Shown here piece by piece: positions 23,817-32,248 of a stretch of 33,332 bases of DNA. The DNA comes from Clostridiales bacterium (GTDB lineage Bacteria > Bacillota > Clostridia > SK-Y3), in NCBI GenBank assembly GCA_030156665.1, contig JASGMB010000007.1, forward strand, positions 1 to 33,332. The letters run 5' to 3'. Within the stretch, counting starts at the first letter, position 1. Each line of letters starts with the position of its first letter. A program made the translations under genes and the position numbers. Under the pieces are notes generated by a model. That model was not told where the DNA came from. It saw nothing but the letters and a program-made list of their open reading frames with translations, and did no database searches.

Positions 23817-25655
23817 ATGACCAAAGAACGGAATTTGCCCGGTCCTTCCGCAGGATTTCCGGGAACCCACCGCCATGGTATGTTCATGGGACAAGGTGGA
23901 AAGGCTAACAATACAAAAGAAACGCTGAAACGGCTTTGGCACTATTTGGGCGGACAAAAGAGGCAATTGGCTGTCGTTTTTATTATGGTGTTGACAGGGA
24001 CGGGACTATCCCTGGCAGGGCCCTACCTGATTGGACGTGCAGTGGACACGATGGTGGGAAAGGGAAATGTTGATTTTGCAAAACTGGCTGCGGATGTAGG
24101 GGTCCTGATGGTTGTATATGCAATCAGCGCGCTGACCGTATGGATCCAAACTTATATGATGATCGGGATTTCGCAGAACACGGTACGAAATCTCAGAAAA
24201 GATTTATTCAGCAAAGTGCAGACGCTCTCACTGCACTTTTTTGACAGTCGTCCGCACGGAGAGCTGATGAGCCGCCTGACAAACGATGTAGAAAACATAA
24301 ACAATGTTCTGACGCAAAGCACAACCCAGTTGATTTCCAGCATTATTTCACTTATCGGATCACTGGGAATGATGCTCTGGATCAGCCCTTTGCTCACCCT
24401 GTTCATTCTGATTTTTACTCTTGCAGGACTGTTCTTATCGAAAAGGATTGCACGTATCACAAAAAAATACTTTTCAGCCCAGCAAAAGGAATTGGGAGAA
24501 TTAAACGGATATATTGAAGAAACCATATCGGGACAGCGTGTAGTAAAAGCATATTGCAGGGAGGCAGAAGCTATCAGCAAATTTGAAATCGTAAACCGGC
24601 GGCTGAATGAAGCAGGGATACGTGCACAAATCTTGTCTGGTATCATTCCGCCGCTCATGAACTGCCTGGGCAACATCAGTTTTGTACTGGGTGCCGCTGC
24701 CGGGGGCCTGATGGCTGTGAAGGGAACGATGACAGTCGGCATGATTGCCGGTTTTTTAAACTACGCTAAGCAGTTCACGCGGCCTATCAACGATATTGCA
24801 AATCAGTTTAACATGGTCCAGTCGGCACTGGCAGGAGCAGAACGGGTATTTGAAGTGATGGATCAGAAGCCAGAATTGGATGATGTACCTGATGCTGCAG
24901 TGATGAAAAACGTATCAGGAGAAGTGGTTTTCAAGGATGTTGATTTTGGATATGAAAAGGGTGTTCCTGTTTTAAAAAATGTCAACCTGAAAGCAAAGCC
25001 GGGTCAAACCATTGCCCTGGTTGGGCCTACCGGCGCTGGAAAAACGACCATTGTGAACCTCCTGACCCGGTTCTATGATATCGACAGAGGCGCTATCCTG
25101 GTGGACGGAAAAGATATCCGAACGGTAAAGAAAGACAGCTTGCGCAGTTCCCTCGGAATTGTCCTTCAGGACTGTTATTTGTTTTCGGATACCATTAGGG
25201 AAAATATCCGCTACGGACGGTTGGATGCGACGGACGAAGAAGTTGTCAAGGCAGCGCAGTTGGCCAATGCCCACTCCTTCATTCAAAGACTGCCCGACGG
25301 ATATGATACGGTGCTGACGGAAAATGCCGGGAACCTTAGCCAGGGACAGCGCCAGTTGTTGACCATTGCAAGGGCAATTCTCAGCGACCCGGCCATTCTT
25401 ATCCTGGATGAAGCAACCAGCAATGTGGACACCCGTACCGAGATGCACATCCAGCAGGCGATGCAGCAGTTGATGAAAGGGCGGACCAGTTTTGTCATTG
25501 CCCATCGGTTGAGTACCATCCGGAATGCGGATCAAATTCTGGTCATTAACGGCGGAAAGATCATTGAAAGGGGTAACCATCATGAACTGCTGAATAAAAG
25601 AGGGTTTTACCATCACCTTTACAACAGCCAGTTCCGCCGGCAAAGGGCAGTATAG
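23817..25655 (+). CDS. Heterodimeric ABC exporter, catalytic subunit
   Basis: 612 residues: a Gly/Pro-rich, Met-containing N-terminal extension of about 35 residues, six membrane helices, then an ATP-binding domain. Walker A GPTGAGKTT, Walker B LILDEATSNVD with the catalytic Glu, and H-loop IAHRLST are complete, while the signature is LSQGQ instead of LSGGQ. This complements the partner: the intact site uses this protein's Walker motifs and the partner's LSGGQ. The start follows GGAGG in the end of the previous gene, and only one base separates the two frames. The extension contains several His residues (GTHRHGMFMGQGG). Confidence 0.93.
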   Translation: MTKERNLPGPSAGFPGTHRHGMFMGQGGKANNTKETLKRLWHYLGGQKRQLAVVFIMVLTGTGLSLAGPYLIGRAVDTMVGKGNVDFAKLAADVGVLMVVYAISALTVWIQTYMMIGISQNTVRNLRKDLFSKVQTLSLHFFDSRPHGELMSRLTNDVENINNVLTQSTTQLISSIISLIGSLGMMLWISPLLTLFILIFTLAGLFLSKRIARITKKYFSAQQKELGELNGYIEETISGQRVVKAYCREAEAISKFEIVNRRLNEAGIRAQILSGIIPPLMNCLGNISFVLGAAAGGLMAVKGTMTVGMIAGFLNYAKQFTRPINDIANQFNMVQSALAGAERVFEVMDQKPELDDVPDAAVMKNVSGEVVFKDVDFGYEKGVPVLKNVNLKAKPGQTIALVGPTGAGKTTIVNLLTRFYDIDRGAILVDGKDIRTVKKDSLRSSLGIVLQDCYLFSDTIRENIRYGRLDATDEEVVKAAQLANAHSFIQRLPDGYDTVLTENAGNLSQGQRQLLTIARAILSDPAILILDEATSNVDTRTEMHIQQAMQQLMKGRTSFVIAHRLSTIRNADQILVINGGKIIERGNHHELLNKRGFYHHLYNSQFRRQRAV

Positions 25656-25677
25656 TATCTCAAGAGCAGATATACAA

Positions 25678-25704
25678 GGCCGGCTTTCTCATTTAAAGCC
25701 GGTC
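25678..25704 (+). terminator. Possible terminator hairpin after the exporter genes
   Basis: GGCCGGCTTT (25678-25687) pairs with AAAGCCGGTC (25695-25704), 10 bp with one G-T wobble and a 7-base loop, 22 bases after the stop. No T-run follows, so it is only a weak terminator candidate; it may stabilise the message end. Confidence 0.4.
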
Positions 25705-25778
25705 GTAAAACATCTCTGTATAGGAAAAGCCACATCAGGGTTAAGAAGACGTTTATTCAAAACTATTATAATTGTATT

Positions 25779-27869
25779 TTAAATTTTAAACTGATTAACA
25801 GAATGTAGTAATGTCATAGACAGATTTTCAAGTTCTTTTGCATGATTGTATAATTCATTGATAAAATTGGTAAAATCACTTATGCTTGCTGAAAGATGCT
25901 GTGTAGTTCCGGCGTTTTCTTCCGCAAAAGTACTAATATTTTTAATGGCATGATAAGTGTTACTATTGCTGGAGCTCATTTCTTCCATCATCTGGTCGAT
26001 TCCTGATACATGATTGATAGTAATAGTAGATAAATTGTTTATTTGTTTAAATAATTCATTTGAAGTTTTAATCAGCGTAATTTGTTCATGAATAATCTGG
26101 TTGGAAGTTTTGGAGTAATCATGTACTTGTTGAACGTTATCCAAAATATAGTTTAAAATGTTTTCAATTTCTTTAGTGGAACCCTGAATATCTAAAGATA
26201 GTTTTCTCATTTCATCTGCTACAATAGCGAAGCCCCTGCCGTGCTCACCAGCTCTTGCGGCTTCAATAGCTGCATTGAGTGCCAGAAGATTGGATTGTTC
26301 GGCAGCATTTTTTATTAACTTGGTAATTTTATTGATTTGGGTTGTATTATTCTTTAGCATTGAAATACTATTCAATACTTTATTAGATGATTCTATGGTG
26401 TTATTGGATGAATTTACAAGCAGCTCCATATTTGTATGGCCATTATTAATCATATTTACCATGTTATATATATCTTGTTTAATCGTAGAAGTAAAGTTAA
26501 TTACATTTGTTATTTTTTCTTCCAATATTCTGCCATTTTCAAAACACTGGAGCGCATCATCTGCTTGTTTTTGAGTACTTATTGCAAGTTCATTATAAGC
26601 AATAGCCGTTTGCTCAGAAATTGTTCGAGCGTTATTTGCGATGCTTTCCATTTTTACAGCATGCTCATTTAAGATATTTGCATCATTACTAATTTCTTTG
26701 ATGAGCTCTACAAATTCTTCTAACATTTTCATAAAACTTTTACTTAAAATTGCAAGTTCGCTTTTTCCAGACAACTCTACCTGGATGTTTAGGTCACCTT
26801 TTTCAGCCATCTGCATTAGTTTCTGCAAATTAAACACCGGTTTGGCGATTAAATTGGATATTAAGTAAGCGATTAAAAAAGCAACAGCAACTGATATGCC
26901 GCATACCCATAAAAGTGTTATTGTCACTTCATTGGATTTTTTATAAACATTGTTAAGCGGTACGGTAGAAATAAAATAAAATTTAGTATCAGGAATTTGA
27001 TTGTAGGAGACTACATAATCGCCGTTGTTTAATTTATCAATAAAATATCCCGTTCCTTCTGTTAGTACAAACTTCATCAGATGGTCCAGATTAATTTTAG
27101 AAGGTGGAATAATGTAAGTATAATCGTCGGCGATAATAGCTGTTTCTCCATTTTTAAAATCTATGTTATTATATAAATTTCTAATATTATCTAATTTTTT
27201 GTAAATATGTATGTACATTACAGGAGTTTTTATACCCAAAACCAAATATTTTTCATTATTATATTCAAAAGGGAAGATTAATTTTTCGGCTGGTATTTGA
27301 CTAAGCTTTCTTTCAATTTCAGACCCTTTAAATGGTTTATCATAAAATGGGGATTTTAATAGTTCTCCATAATGCTTTTCACCATCGTTTGTAGTAACAA
27401 TGATTGTTTCAATTCCTGTGCTGATAGCCTTAGCTCTGAATGAACGCATTCTGCTCAAAACCCAGTTATGAGCTTTCATATTTGTCTTATCTTGGTTCAG
27501 TTCAGATATATTTTGTTCAAATTCAGTATCTGTTAATATCTCAGTAATGATTGCATTGATATCTTTAATATTGCTGCCGATTAGTTGAGCAGTTAATTTA
27601 TTAGTATCAGAAAGTGCTTTCGATAGTTCACCTGCCAGAATACTCCGGTTTTCTACAAACGAAAAAGAGAGTATCAGGGTAAGAGGAATAATTAAAATTA
27701 ATAGAAAACAAGACAATAAAAGATTCTTCAGTTTAAAATTATTTAGAAACTTTATAATGCCTTCAAGTTTAATGATATCAGTACCCTTTTTAGGTAAAAT
27801 TTTAGTATGCCGTTCTTTTAATTTGTTTGTAAATCTTATGATATTTGGAAAGTATTTTCTTATGCGCAT
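25779..27869 (-). CDS. Methyl-accepting chemotaxis protein with extracellular Cache-like sensor
   Basis: 696 residues from ATG 27869. Membrane helix near 49-72, an extracellular domain of about 240 residues with a Cache-like composition, second helix near 315-338, HAMP, then a signalling domain with the hairpin-tip consensus [21 protein letters not shown] near 550. It should relay ligand binding to CheA/CheW. AAGGAG at 27880-27885 lies 10 bases from ATG 27869 and 4 bases from in-frame GTG 27875; the longer frame reaching 27953 has no ribosome site and crosses a palindrome. It lies directly downstream of pstB on the same strand, which raises but does not prove a link to phosphate sensing. No chemotaxis genes are nearby. 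Confidence 0.92.
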   Translation of the reverse strand: MRIRKYFPNIIRFTNKLKERHTKILPKKGTDIIKLEGIIKFLNNFKLKNLLLSCFLLILIIPLTLILSFSFVENRSILAGELSKALSDTNKLTAQLIGSNIKDINAIITEILTDTEFEQNISELNQDKTNMKAHNWVLSRMRSFRAKAISTGIETIIVTTNDGEKHYGELLKSPFYDKPFKGSEIERKLSQIPAEKLIFPFEYNNEKYLVLGIKTPVMYIHIYKKLDNIRNLYNNIDFKNGETAIIADDYTYIIPPSKINLDHLMKFVLTEGTGYFIDKLNNGDYVVSYNQIPDTKFYFISTVPLNNVYKKSNEVTITLLWVCGISVAVAFLIAYLISNLIAKPVFNLQKLMQMAEKGDLNIQVELSGKSELAILSKSFMKMLEEFVELIKEISNDANILNEHAVKMESIANNARTISEQTAIAYNELAISTQKQADDALQCFENGRILEEKITNVINFTSTIKQDIYNMVNMINNGHTNMELLVNSSNNTIESSNKVLNSISMLKNNTTQINKITKLIKNAAEQSNLLALNAAIEAARAGEHGRGFAIVADEMRKLSLDIQGSTKEIENILNYILDNVQQVHDYSKTSNQIIHEQITLIKTSNELFKQINNLSTITINHVSGIDQMMEEMSSSNSNTYHAIKNISTFAEENAGTTQHLSASISDFTNFINELYNHAKELENLSMTLLHSVNQFKI

Positions 27870-27915
27870 TATCACGAGTCTCCTTTGTAAAAAGAATAAC
27901 AGTTGGAAAATATAA

Positions 27916-27945
27916 CTTAAAAAATTTACATGTATATTTTTTAAG
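27916..27945. repeat. 30-bp near-perfect palindrome between pstB and the chemoreceptor gene
   Basis: The arms CTTAAAAAAT (27916-27925) and ATTTTTTAAG (27936-27945) pair perfectly around TACATGTA-type centre bases; only 27926/27935 mismatches. It lies 47-76 bases upstream of the chemoreceptor start. It could be an operator or a folded RNA element. Confidence 0.55.
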
Positions 27946-27973
27946 CCACCCATTAAGAAGGAGAGGGTGACTT
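27943..27973 (-). terminator. Hairpin just after pstB
   Basis: AAGCCACCC (27943-27951) pairs with GGGTGACTT (27965-27973), 9 bp with one G-T wobble, beginning 9 bases after the pstB stop. On the minus strand it is followed by A residues, not a T-run, so termination would be weak; it may be a 3'-end stabiliser with partial readthrough into the chemoreceptor gene. Confidence 0.4.
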
Positions 27974-27981
27974 TTCAGATA

Positions 27982-28770
27982 TCAGCCGAATCGTCCCATA
28001 ATATAATCATTGGTCTTATCTATAACTGGGTTGGTAAATATCACATTTGTTTCATTATACTCAATAAGGTCCCCCATTAAAAAGAAAGCGGTATAAGAGG
28101 AGATTCTTCCGGCTTGTTGCATATTATGGGTAACTATAATAATTGTATAATCTTTTTTTAACTCAAAAAGCAGTTCTTCAATTTTTGCAGATGAAATGGG
28201 GTCTAGAGCAGAAGTAGGTTCGTCCAGAAGCAAAATCTCAGGCTTGGTAGCGATTGCACGGGCAATACAAAGCCTTTGCTGCTGCCCGCCGGATAATGCC
28301 AATGCGGATTTATGCAGTCGGTCCTTGACTTCATCCCACAAAGCTACTTTTTTCAAACTATCTTCAACAATTTCATCTAGTACGTGTTTTTGTTTGATTC
28401 CATAATACTTAAGTGCAAATACGATGTTTTCGTAAATTGACTTATTAAATGGATTGGGTTTTTGCCATACCATCCCAATTTTTTGCCGGATTTTTGCAAG
28501 GTCTATATTTTTGTCACAAATATTTTGTCCATCAAATAAAATTTCTCCTGTAGTTTTAGCAATCGGTATTAAATCATTCATTCTATTCAGGGCACGCAGA
28601 TAGGTGGATTTTCCACATCCTGAAGGACCAATAAAGGCCGTAATATCTAACTTTTTAATTTGCATGCTAAGGTTTTTAATTGCATGCTTGGCACCATAGT
28701 ATATATTTAGATTCCGTGTTTCAATAGCAATATCCTTTTCAGCAAATGAAATATTATTATGAGTAACCAT
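27982..28770 (-). CDS. pstB: Phosphate ABC transporter ATP-binding protein PstB (operon copy)
   Basis: 262 residues. Walker [10 protein letters not shown] near 52, Q-loop WQKPNPF, signature LSGGQQQR, Walker [12 protein letters not shown] and H-loop THNMQQ are complete. It powers phosphate uptake through PstC/PstA. AGGAGG lies 6-7 bases before ATG, 36 bases after pstA. It differs from the second copy at 32249 at many positions, for example [11 protein letters not shown] here against [11 protein letters not shown] there, and has a longer N-terminus. The second copy is closer to the usual PstB sequence, so this operon copy seems the more diverged paralogue. Confidence 0.96.
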   Translation of the reverse strand: MVTHNNISFAEKDIAIETRNLNIYYGAKHAIKNLSMQIKKLDITAFIGPSGCGKSTYLRALNRMNDLIPIAKTTGEILFDGQNICDKNIDLAKIRQKIGMVWQKPNPFNKSIYENIVFALKYYGIKQKHVLDEIVEDSLKKVALWDEVKDRLHKSALALSGGQQQRLCIARAIATKPEILLLDEPTSALDPISSAKIEELLFELKKDYTIIIVTHNMQQAGRISSYTAFFLMGDLIEYNETNVIFTNPVIDKTNDYIMGRFG

Positions 28771-28805
28771 ATTATCCTCCTAAGAATACTCTCTATAAAA
28801 ATAAG

Positions 28806-29690
28806 TTATGCAGCTGTAAATTTCTTGTAAATCAATTTTCCGACCAATCGTGATAATAAATTAAAAAACAATACACATGTAATAAGAACTGCTGAAGCTG
28901 AGGCAGCGATTTGTTTGGCGTCGGGGGTCAGACCTTCACTATTAACCTTCCAGATATGAACAGCAAGGGTTGCAGCCGGTCTAAAAGGGTTTATAGGTGA
29001 ATTTGCTGATAGTGGGTTCCAATTTGTAAAATCCAGAGGTGGGGAGCTCATTCCTGCAGTAAACATTAGTGCAGCAGCTTCACCAAATGCTCTTCCGGCT
29101 GTTAATATTGTTCCCGTGATGATCCCTGGAAGGGCTATAGGGAGCATGATAGATACAATTGTTTTCCAGTGGGAAATACCCATTGCAAGACTTGCTTCCT
29201 TTTGTTCTACCGGTACCGCCCTCAAAGATTGTTCGGTAATACGGACCATTAAAGGGAGATTGAATATCATCAGGGCTAAGGCCCCGGAAAATAAAGAGAA
29301 TCCCATCCCCATCTTTTGAACGAAAATCAGTAAACCAAATAACCCTACCACAATTGAAGGAAGAGAAGATAAAACTTCAATAACAAGTCTTGCTATATTA
29401 GTAACAATATTTGGTTTCGAATATTCGGCCATATATATTCCGCCGCCAATACCAACCGGAACAGTAAAGAGCATGGTAAGAAAAAGCAGGAAAAATGAGT
29501 TAAATATTTGTGGGCCAACTCCACCGCCAGCTTTCATATTTTCGGGCGGTTTTGTCAGAAAACCCCATGATATGCCGGACAAACCCTTTACAAGGATAAA
29601 ACTCAATAAGCCAACTAATATTAACGTAATAACGATTGCAATTGTATAGAATATTATTGTAGCAATTTTATCGGTTACCTTAACGTTCAT
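28806..29690 (-). CDS. pstA: Phosphate ABC transporter permease PstA
   Basis: 294 residues with six membrane helices. The cytoplasmic EAA loop that docks on PstB is seen as KEASLAMGISHWKTIVSIMLP (about 168-188), followed by ALPGIITGTILTAGRAFGEAAALMFTAG, characteristic of PstA. It forms the membrane channel with PstC. Its ATG overlaps the end of pstC by 11 bases, giving translational coupling. Length is normal. Confidence 0.96.
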   Translation of the reverse strand: MNVKVTDKIATIIFYTIAIVITLILVGLLSFILVKGLSGISWGFLTKPPENMKAGGGVGPQIFNSFFLLFLTMLFTVPVGIGGGIYMAEYSKPNIVTNIARLVIEVLSSLPSIVVGLFGLLIFVQKMGMGFSLFSGALALMIFNLPLMVRITEQSLRAVPVEQKEASLAMGISHWKTIVSIMLPIALPGIITGTILTAGRAFGEAAALMFTAGMSSPPLDFTNWNPLSANSPINPFRPAATLAVHIWKVNSEGLTPDAKQIAASASAVLITCVLFFNLLSRLVGKLIYKKFTAA

Positions 29691-30642
29691 TTAACTTACT
29701 TCCTTTCCCTAAAATTCTTATGATAAAGATAAAGATGAATGACATCAGAAGCAATATAAGAGCCATGGACCACAATGCATTATTATATGTTGTCCCTGCG
29801 ATTGTATTACTCATTTCCAAAGTAAGAATGCTGGTAAGTGTGCTTATTGAGTCAAAAATAGAATTTGGCAGTCTTTGCACGTTTCCTATAACCATTTGTA
29901 CTGCGAGTGCTTCTCCAAAAGCACGTGCCATCCCAAGAACAACCCCGGTCAATATGCTGGGCAAAGCGGTTGGAATTAAGACTCGGTAAATGGTTTGCCA
30001 CCTTGTTGCTCCAAGGGCATAAGAGGCATCTTTAAGGCCACCGGGCAGTGCTTTTAGCGAATCATAGGAAACACTTGTAATAGTGGGTAAGATCATGATT
30101 GTCAGAACAAGTGTCCCGGATGCCAGGCAAAAACCGGTTCCACCAAAGGTATTTCTCATAAATGGAACAATAACAGATAAACCAATAAAGCCGTAGACAA
30201 CAGAAGGTATTCCCACTAATAGCTCAATAACCGGTTGTAGAAACCTAGATCCTGATTTAGGACTTATTTCTGCCATAAAAATTGCCGCACCGACACTTAA
30301 GGGAGTGCTGAGAGATACAGACAGTAGAGTTACTGCAAAGGAACCAAAAATAAATGCAAAGGCTCCGAATTTTGGAGTATTCTCATGTTCCGGTTTCCAT
30401 TCAGTTCCTAATAAAAAATCAAATAAACTTACTCCATCTTTCAAAAAAGTCGATAGGCCTTTGGAAGCAATAAAATAGGTAAGGAAAGTAATAATCATAA
30501 TACTAAAAAAAATGCAGGAGTAAGTGTAATATTTACCTATGCTTGCAACAATTTTATTTTTAGTGTCATAATATTTGGCGTTTAAAGACGAAACATCTTT
30601 TACCTTATCGTTTTCTCTCGTTGTTCTAATCAATATAATCAT
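29680..30642 (-). CDS. pstC: Phosphate ABC transporter permease PstC
   Basis: 320 residues with six membrane helices; the EAA loop reads KDASYALGATRWQTIYRVLIPTAL near 214-237, followed by ILTGVVLGMARAFGEALAVQMVIGN, typical of PstC. ATG 30642 touches the GAAGGA ribosome site, so TTG 30633, 9 bases downstream of it, is a reasonable alternative start. The long N-terminal tail before the first helix (about 38 residues) is charged. It lies 150 bases downstream of pstS, a gap that contains a long hairpin. Confidence 0.95.
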   Translation of the reverse strand: MIILIRTTRENDKVKDVSSLNAKYYDTKNKIVASIGKYYTYSCIFFSIMIITFLTYFIASKGLSTFLKDGVSLFDFLLGTEWKPEHENTPKFGAFAFIFGSFAVTLLSVSLSTPLSVGAAIFMAEISPKSGSRFLQPVIELLVGIPSVVYGFIGLSVIVPFMRNTFGGTGFCLASGTLVLTIMILPTITSVSYDSLKALPGGLKDASYALGATRWQTIYRVLIPTALPSILTGVVLGMARAFGEALAVQMVIGNVQRLPNSIFDSISTLTSILTLEMSNTIAGTTYNNALWSMALILLLMSFIFIFIIRILGKGSKLNER

Positions 30643-30710
30643 TCCTTCACATTTTATTTTATGTGGATAATTATAGTATATAAGTAATATACATCCACCA
30701 TTTAGACAGC

Positions 30711-30752
30711 ACTAAAGAGGAGCAAAAATTTTGAATTTGCCCCCCTTTTAGT
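30711..30752 (-). promoter_or_regulatory. Long intercistronic hairpin between pstS and pstC
   Basis: ACTAAAGAGGAGCAAA (30711-30726) pairs with TTTGCCCCCCTTTTAGT (30736-30752) along about 16 bp with G-T wobbles and one bulge. In the pst message it lies 40 bases after the pstS stop, and no T-run follows. It probably protects the pstS 3' end, allowing more binding protein than permease, as intercistronic hairpins do in other binding-protein operons. Confidence 0.65.
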
Positions 30753-30792
30753 ACAGTCCAATTATGATATGAATATTAAGTACTAAAATCGA

Positions 30793-31740
30793 TTATTTAT
30801 TTGTAATCTTGCCACTTGCGTCTCTCTCAACCTTCATTTTTGTGGCAGAAATATATCCGAGTTTTGGAATAATTGTTTCTTGAACCTCGGCACTCATCAT
30901 AAAGTCAAGGAATGCTTTAGTTAAACCTTCTGGCTTACCTTTAGTATAGCTGTGTTGATATGCCCAGATAGGGAATTTACCGGTAATAACATTTTCTTCT
31001 GTTGGTTCAACGCCATCTAATTTTAAAGGCTTTACTGAATCATCAAAATAGGAGAAGGCAAGATAACCGATAGCACCAGGAGTTTCACTAATAATTTTTC
31101 TAACTGTTCCGGAAGATTCTTCAGTGATGCCTTCAGCTTCTTCAGCACCGTCAAGAGCATATTTTTTGAAGGTTGCTCTTGTACCGGAGCTCTTAGGTCT
31201 GTTAACCAGAGTGATCTTAAGGTCTTTTCCACCAACGTCTTTCCAGTTGGTAATCTTACCGGTGAAAATATCAATTAATTGTTGTTTTGTTAAGTTATCA
31301 ACACCAACATCTTTATGGGCAACTGCAGCCATACCTACTACAGCAATTTTATGGTCTACTAATGAAGCAAGCACTTCTTTTTCTTTTATCTTTTCCTCAG
31401 CAAATACGTCGGAGTTGCCGATGTTTGCACCGCCGGAGCTTACCTGACTTAATCCGGTACCACTACCGCCGCCTTGAACCTGGATTTGAGCTTTTGGATT
31501 CTTAGACATGAATTGCTTTGCAGCTTCTTCTACCAACGGCTGCATTGCAGTTGAACCAAGAGATACGATAGAGCCGCTAATTTCTTCTTTTTTAGGTTCT
31601 TCTTTCTGTGGAGCCTCTGTTTTTGCTGGTTCGGTTTTTTCTGGTTCTGTCTTTGTAGCATTTGAAGAGCAACCTGCAAATACCAAGGAAATTGCCACGA
31701 CAAGAGTTAAAAGAATCAATGCGGATTTTCTTAAATTCAT
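30793..31740 (-). CDS. pstS: Phosphate-binding lipoprotein PstS
   Basis: 315 residues. A lipoprotein signal ends in LVFAGC, so Cys24 is lipidated and anchors the protein outside the membrane. A flexible Glu/Lys/Pro/Thr linker (about 28-53) precedes the binding domain. Phosphate-binding elements include LGSTAMQP near 60, GGGSGTGLSQVSSGGANIGNSD near 89-111 and RPKSSGTRATF near 180. It captures phosphate for PstCAB. AGGAGG lies 8 bases before ATG. The gene is first in the operon behind a Pho-box-like promoter. Confidence 0.96.
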   Translation of the reverse strand: MNLRKSALILLTLVVAISLVFAGCSSNATKTEPEKTEPAKTEAPQKEEPKKEEISGSIVSLGSTAMQPLVEEAAKQFMSKNPKAQIQVQGGGSGTGLSQVSSGGANIGNSDVFAEEKIKEKEVLASLVDHKIAVVGMAAVAHKDVGVDNLTKQQLIDIFTGKITNWKDVGGKDLKITLVNRPKSSGTRATFKKYALDGAEEAEGITEESSGTVRKIISETPGAIGYLAFSYFDDSVKPLKLDGVEPTEENVITGKFPIWAYQHSYTKGKPEGLTKAFLDFMMSAEVQETIIPKLGYISATKMKVERDASGKITNK

Positions 31741-31792
31741 GGTATTAACCTCCTAAATTTTTTAAATTAATTTTTGAAGTAATTGAACAAAC

Positions 31793-31798
31793 ATAATA
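31793..31798 (-). promoter_or_regulatory. Putative -10 box of the pst operon
   Basis: TATTAT on the minus strand, 23 bases downstream of the last Pho-box repeat. A weak -35 box is expected when PhoP activates, and none is obvious. Confidence 0.45.
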
Positions 31799-31821
31799 AT
31801 AGTTGTCCTTTTTTAAGTGTG

Positions 31822-31849
31822 TATTAATAGTTTGTTAAGTTTATGTTAA
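31822..31849 (-). promoter_or_regulatory. Pho-box direct repeats upstream of pstS
   Basis: On the minus strand, in the direction of pstS: TTAACA (31849-31844), 5 bases, TTAACA (31838-31833), 5 bases, TTAATA (31827-31822). The 11-base period and the TTAACA core match the PhoP/PhoB-type binding pattern known in Firmicutes. Phosphate-starvation activation is the expected effect. Confidence 0.7.
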
Positions 31850-32101
31850 ATTTAAACAGACGTATATAAAGATGAGCATTTAAATATTTGAATATTTGGA
31901 ACTACAACCCATATAAGAATAATGAGGGAAGTAGTATTAAAAAACTTTACAAGTATACAATATTGAAGTATAATTACGTTGATATAAGCGGAAGTTATAT
32001 ATTTATTTTGTCGGAACCACCTGATGTGGATAATACATACTATATGAAATTAGATTTAGGAGCATAATTTTCACATAAGGATTGGTAAAACATTTTGAAA
32101 A

Positions 32102-32130
32102 TTGCATGCACATTTTAATGAACTTATAAT
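32102..32130 (+). promoter_or_regulatory. Promoter for the second pstB
   Basis: TTGCAT (32102-32107), 17 bases, TATAAT (32125-32130). Transcription would start near 32137, giving a leader of about 110 bases. I find no Pho-box repeats in plus orientation here. Confidence 0.5.
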
Positions 32131-32177
32131 GAAATCCAAAAAGTGATATGTAATATAATTGATAAGGTGAATTTTTG

Positions 32178-32246
32178 ATGCAATTGAATATATTTAGGAA
32201 TAAATGGTTGATTGAATATAATATAGGAAAAGCAAAAGGAGTGTAA
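32178..32246 (+). CDS. Possible 22-residue leader peptide before the second pstB
   Basis: AAGGTGA (32164-32170) precedes ATG 32178 by 7 bases. The frame ends with TAA 32244-32246, two bases before the pstB start, so translation of the two could be coupled. The peptide ([20 protein letters not shown] and two more residues) has no recognisable motif. Chance is a realistic explanation at this length. Confidence 0.3.
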   Translation: MQLNIFRNKWLIEYNIGKAKGV

Positions 32247-32248
32247 AT

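Larger units (their letters stand above)
31741..32248. other. 508-base divergent control region between pstS and the second pstB
   Basis: It holds the pst promoter and Pho boxes on the left (minus strand) and a plus-strand promoter and possible leader peptide on the right. The middle, about 31860-32095, is AT-rich with no gene, terminator or clear repeat that I can support. Confidence 0.6.
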
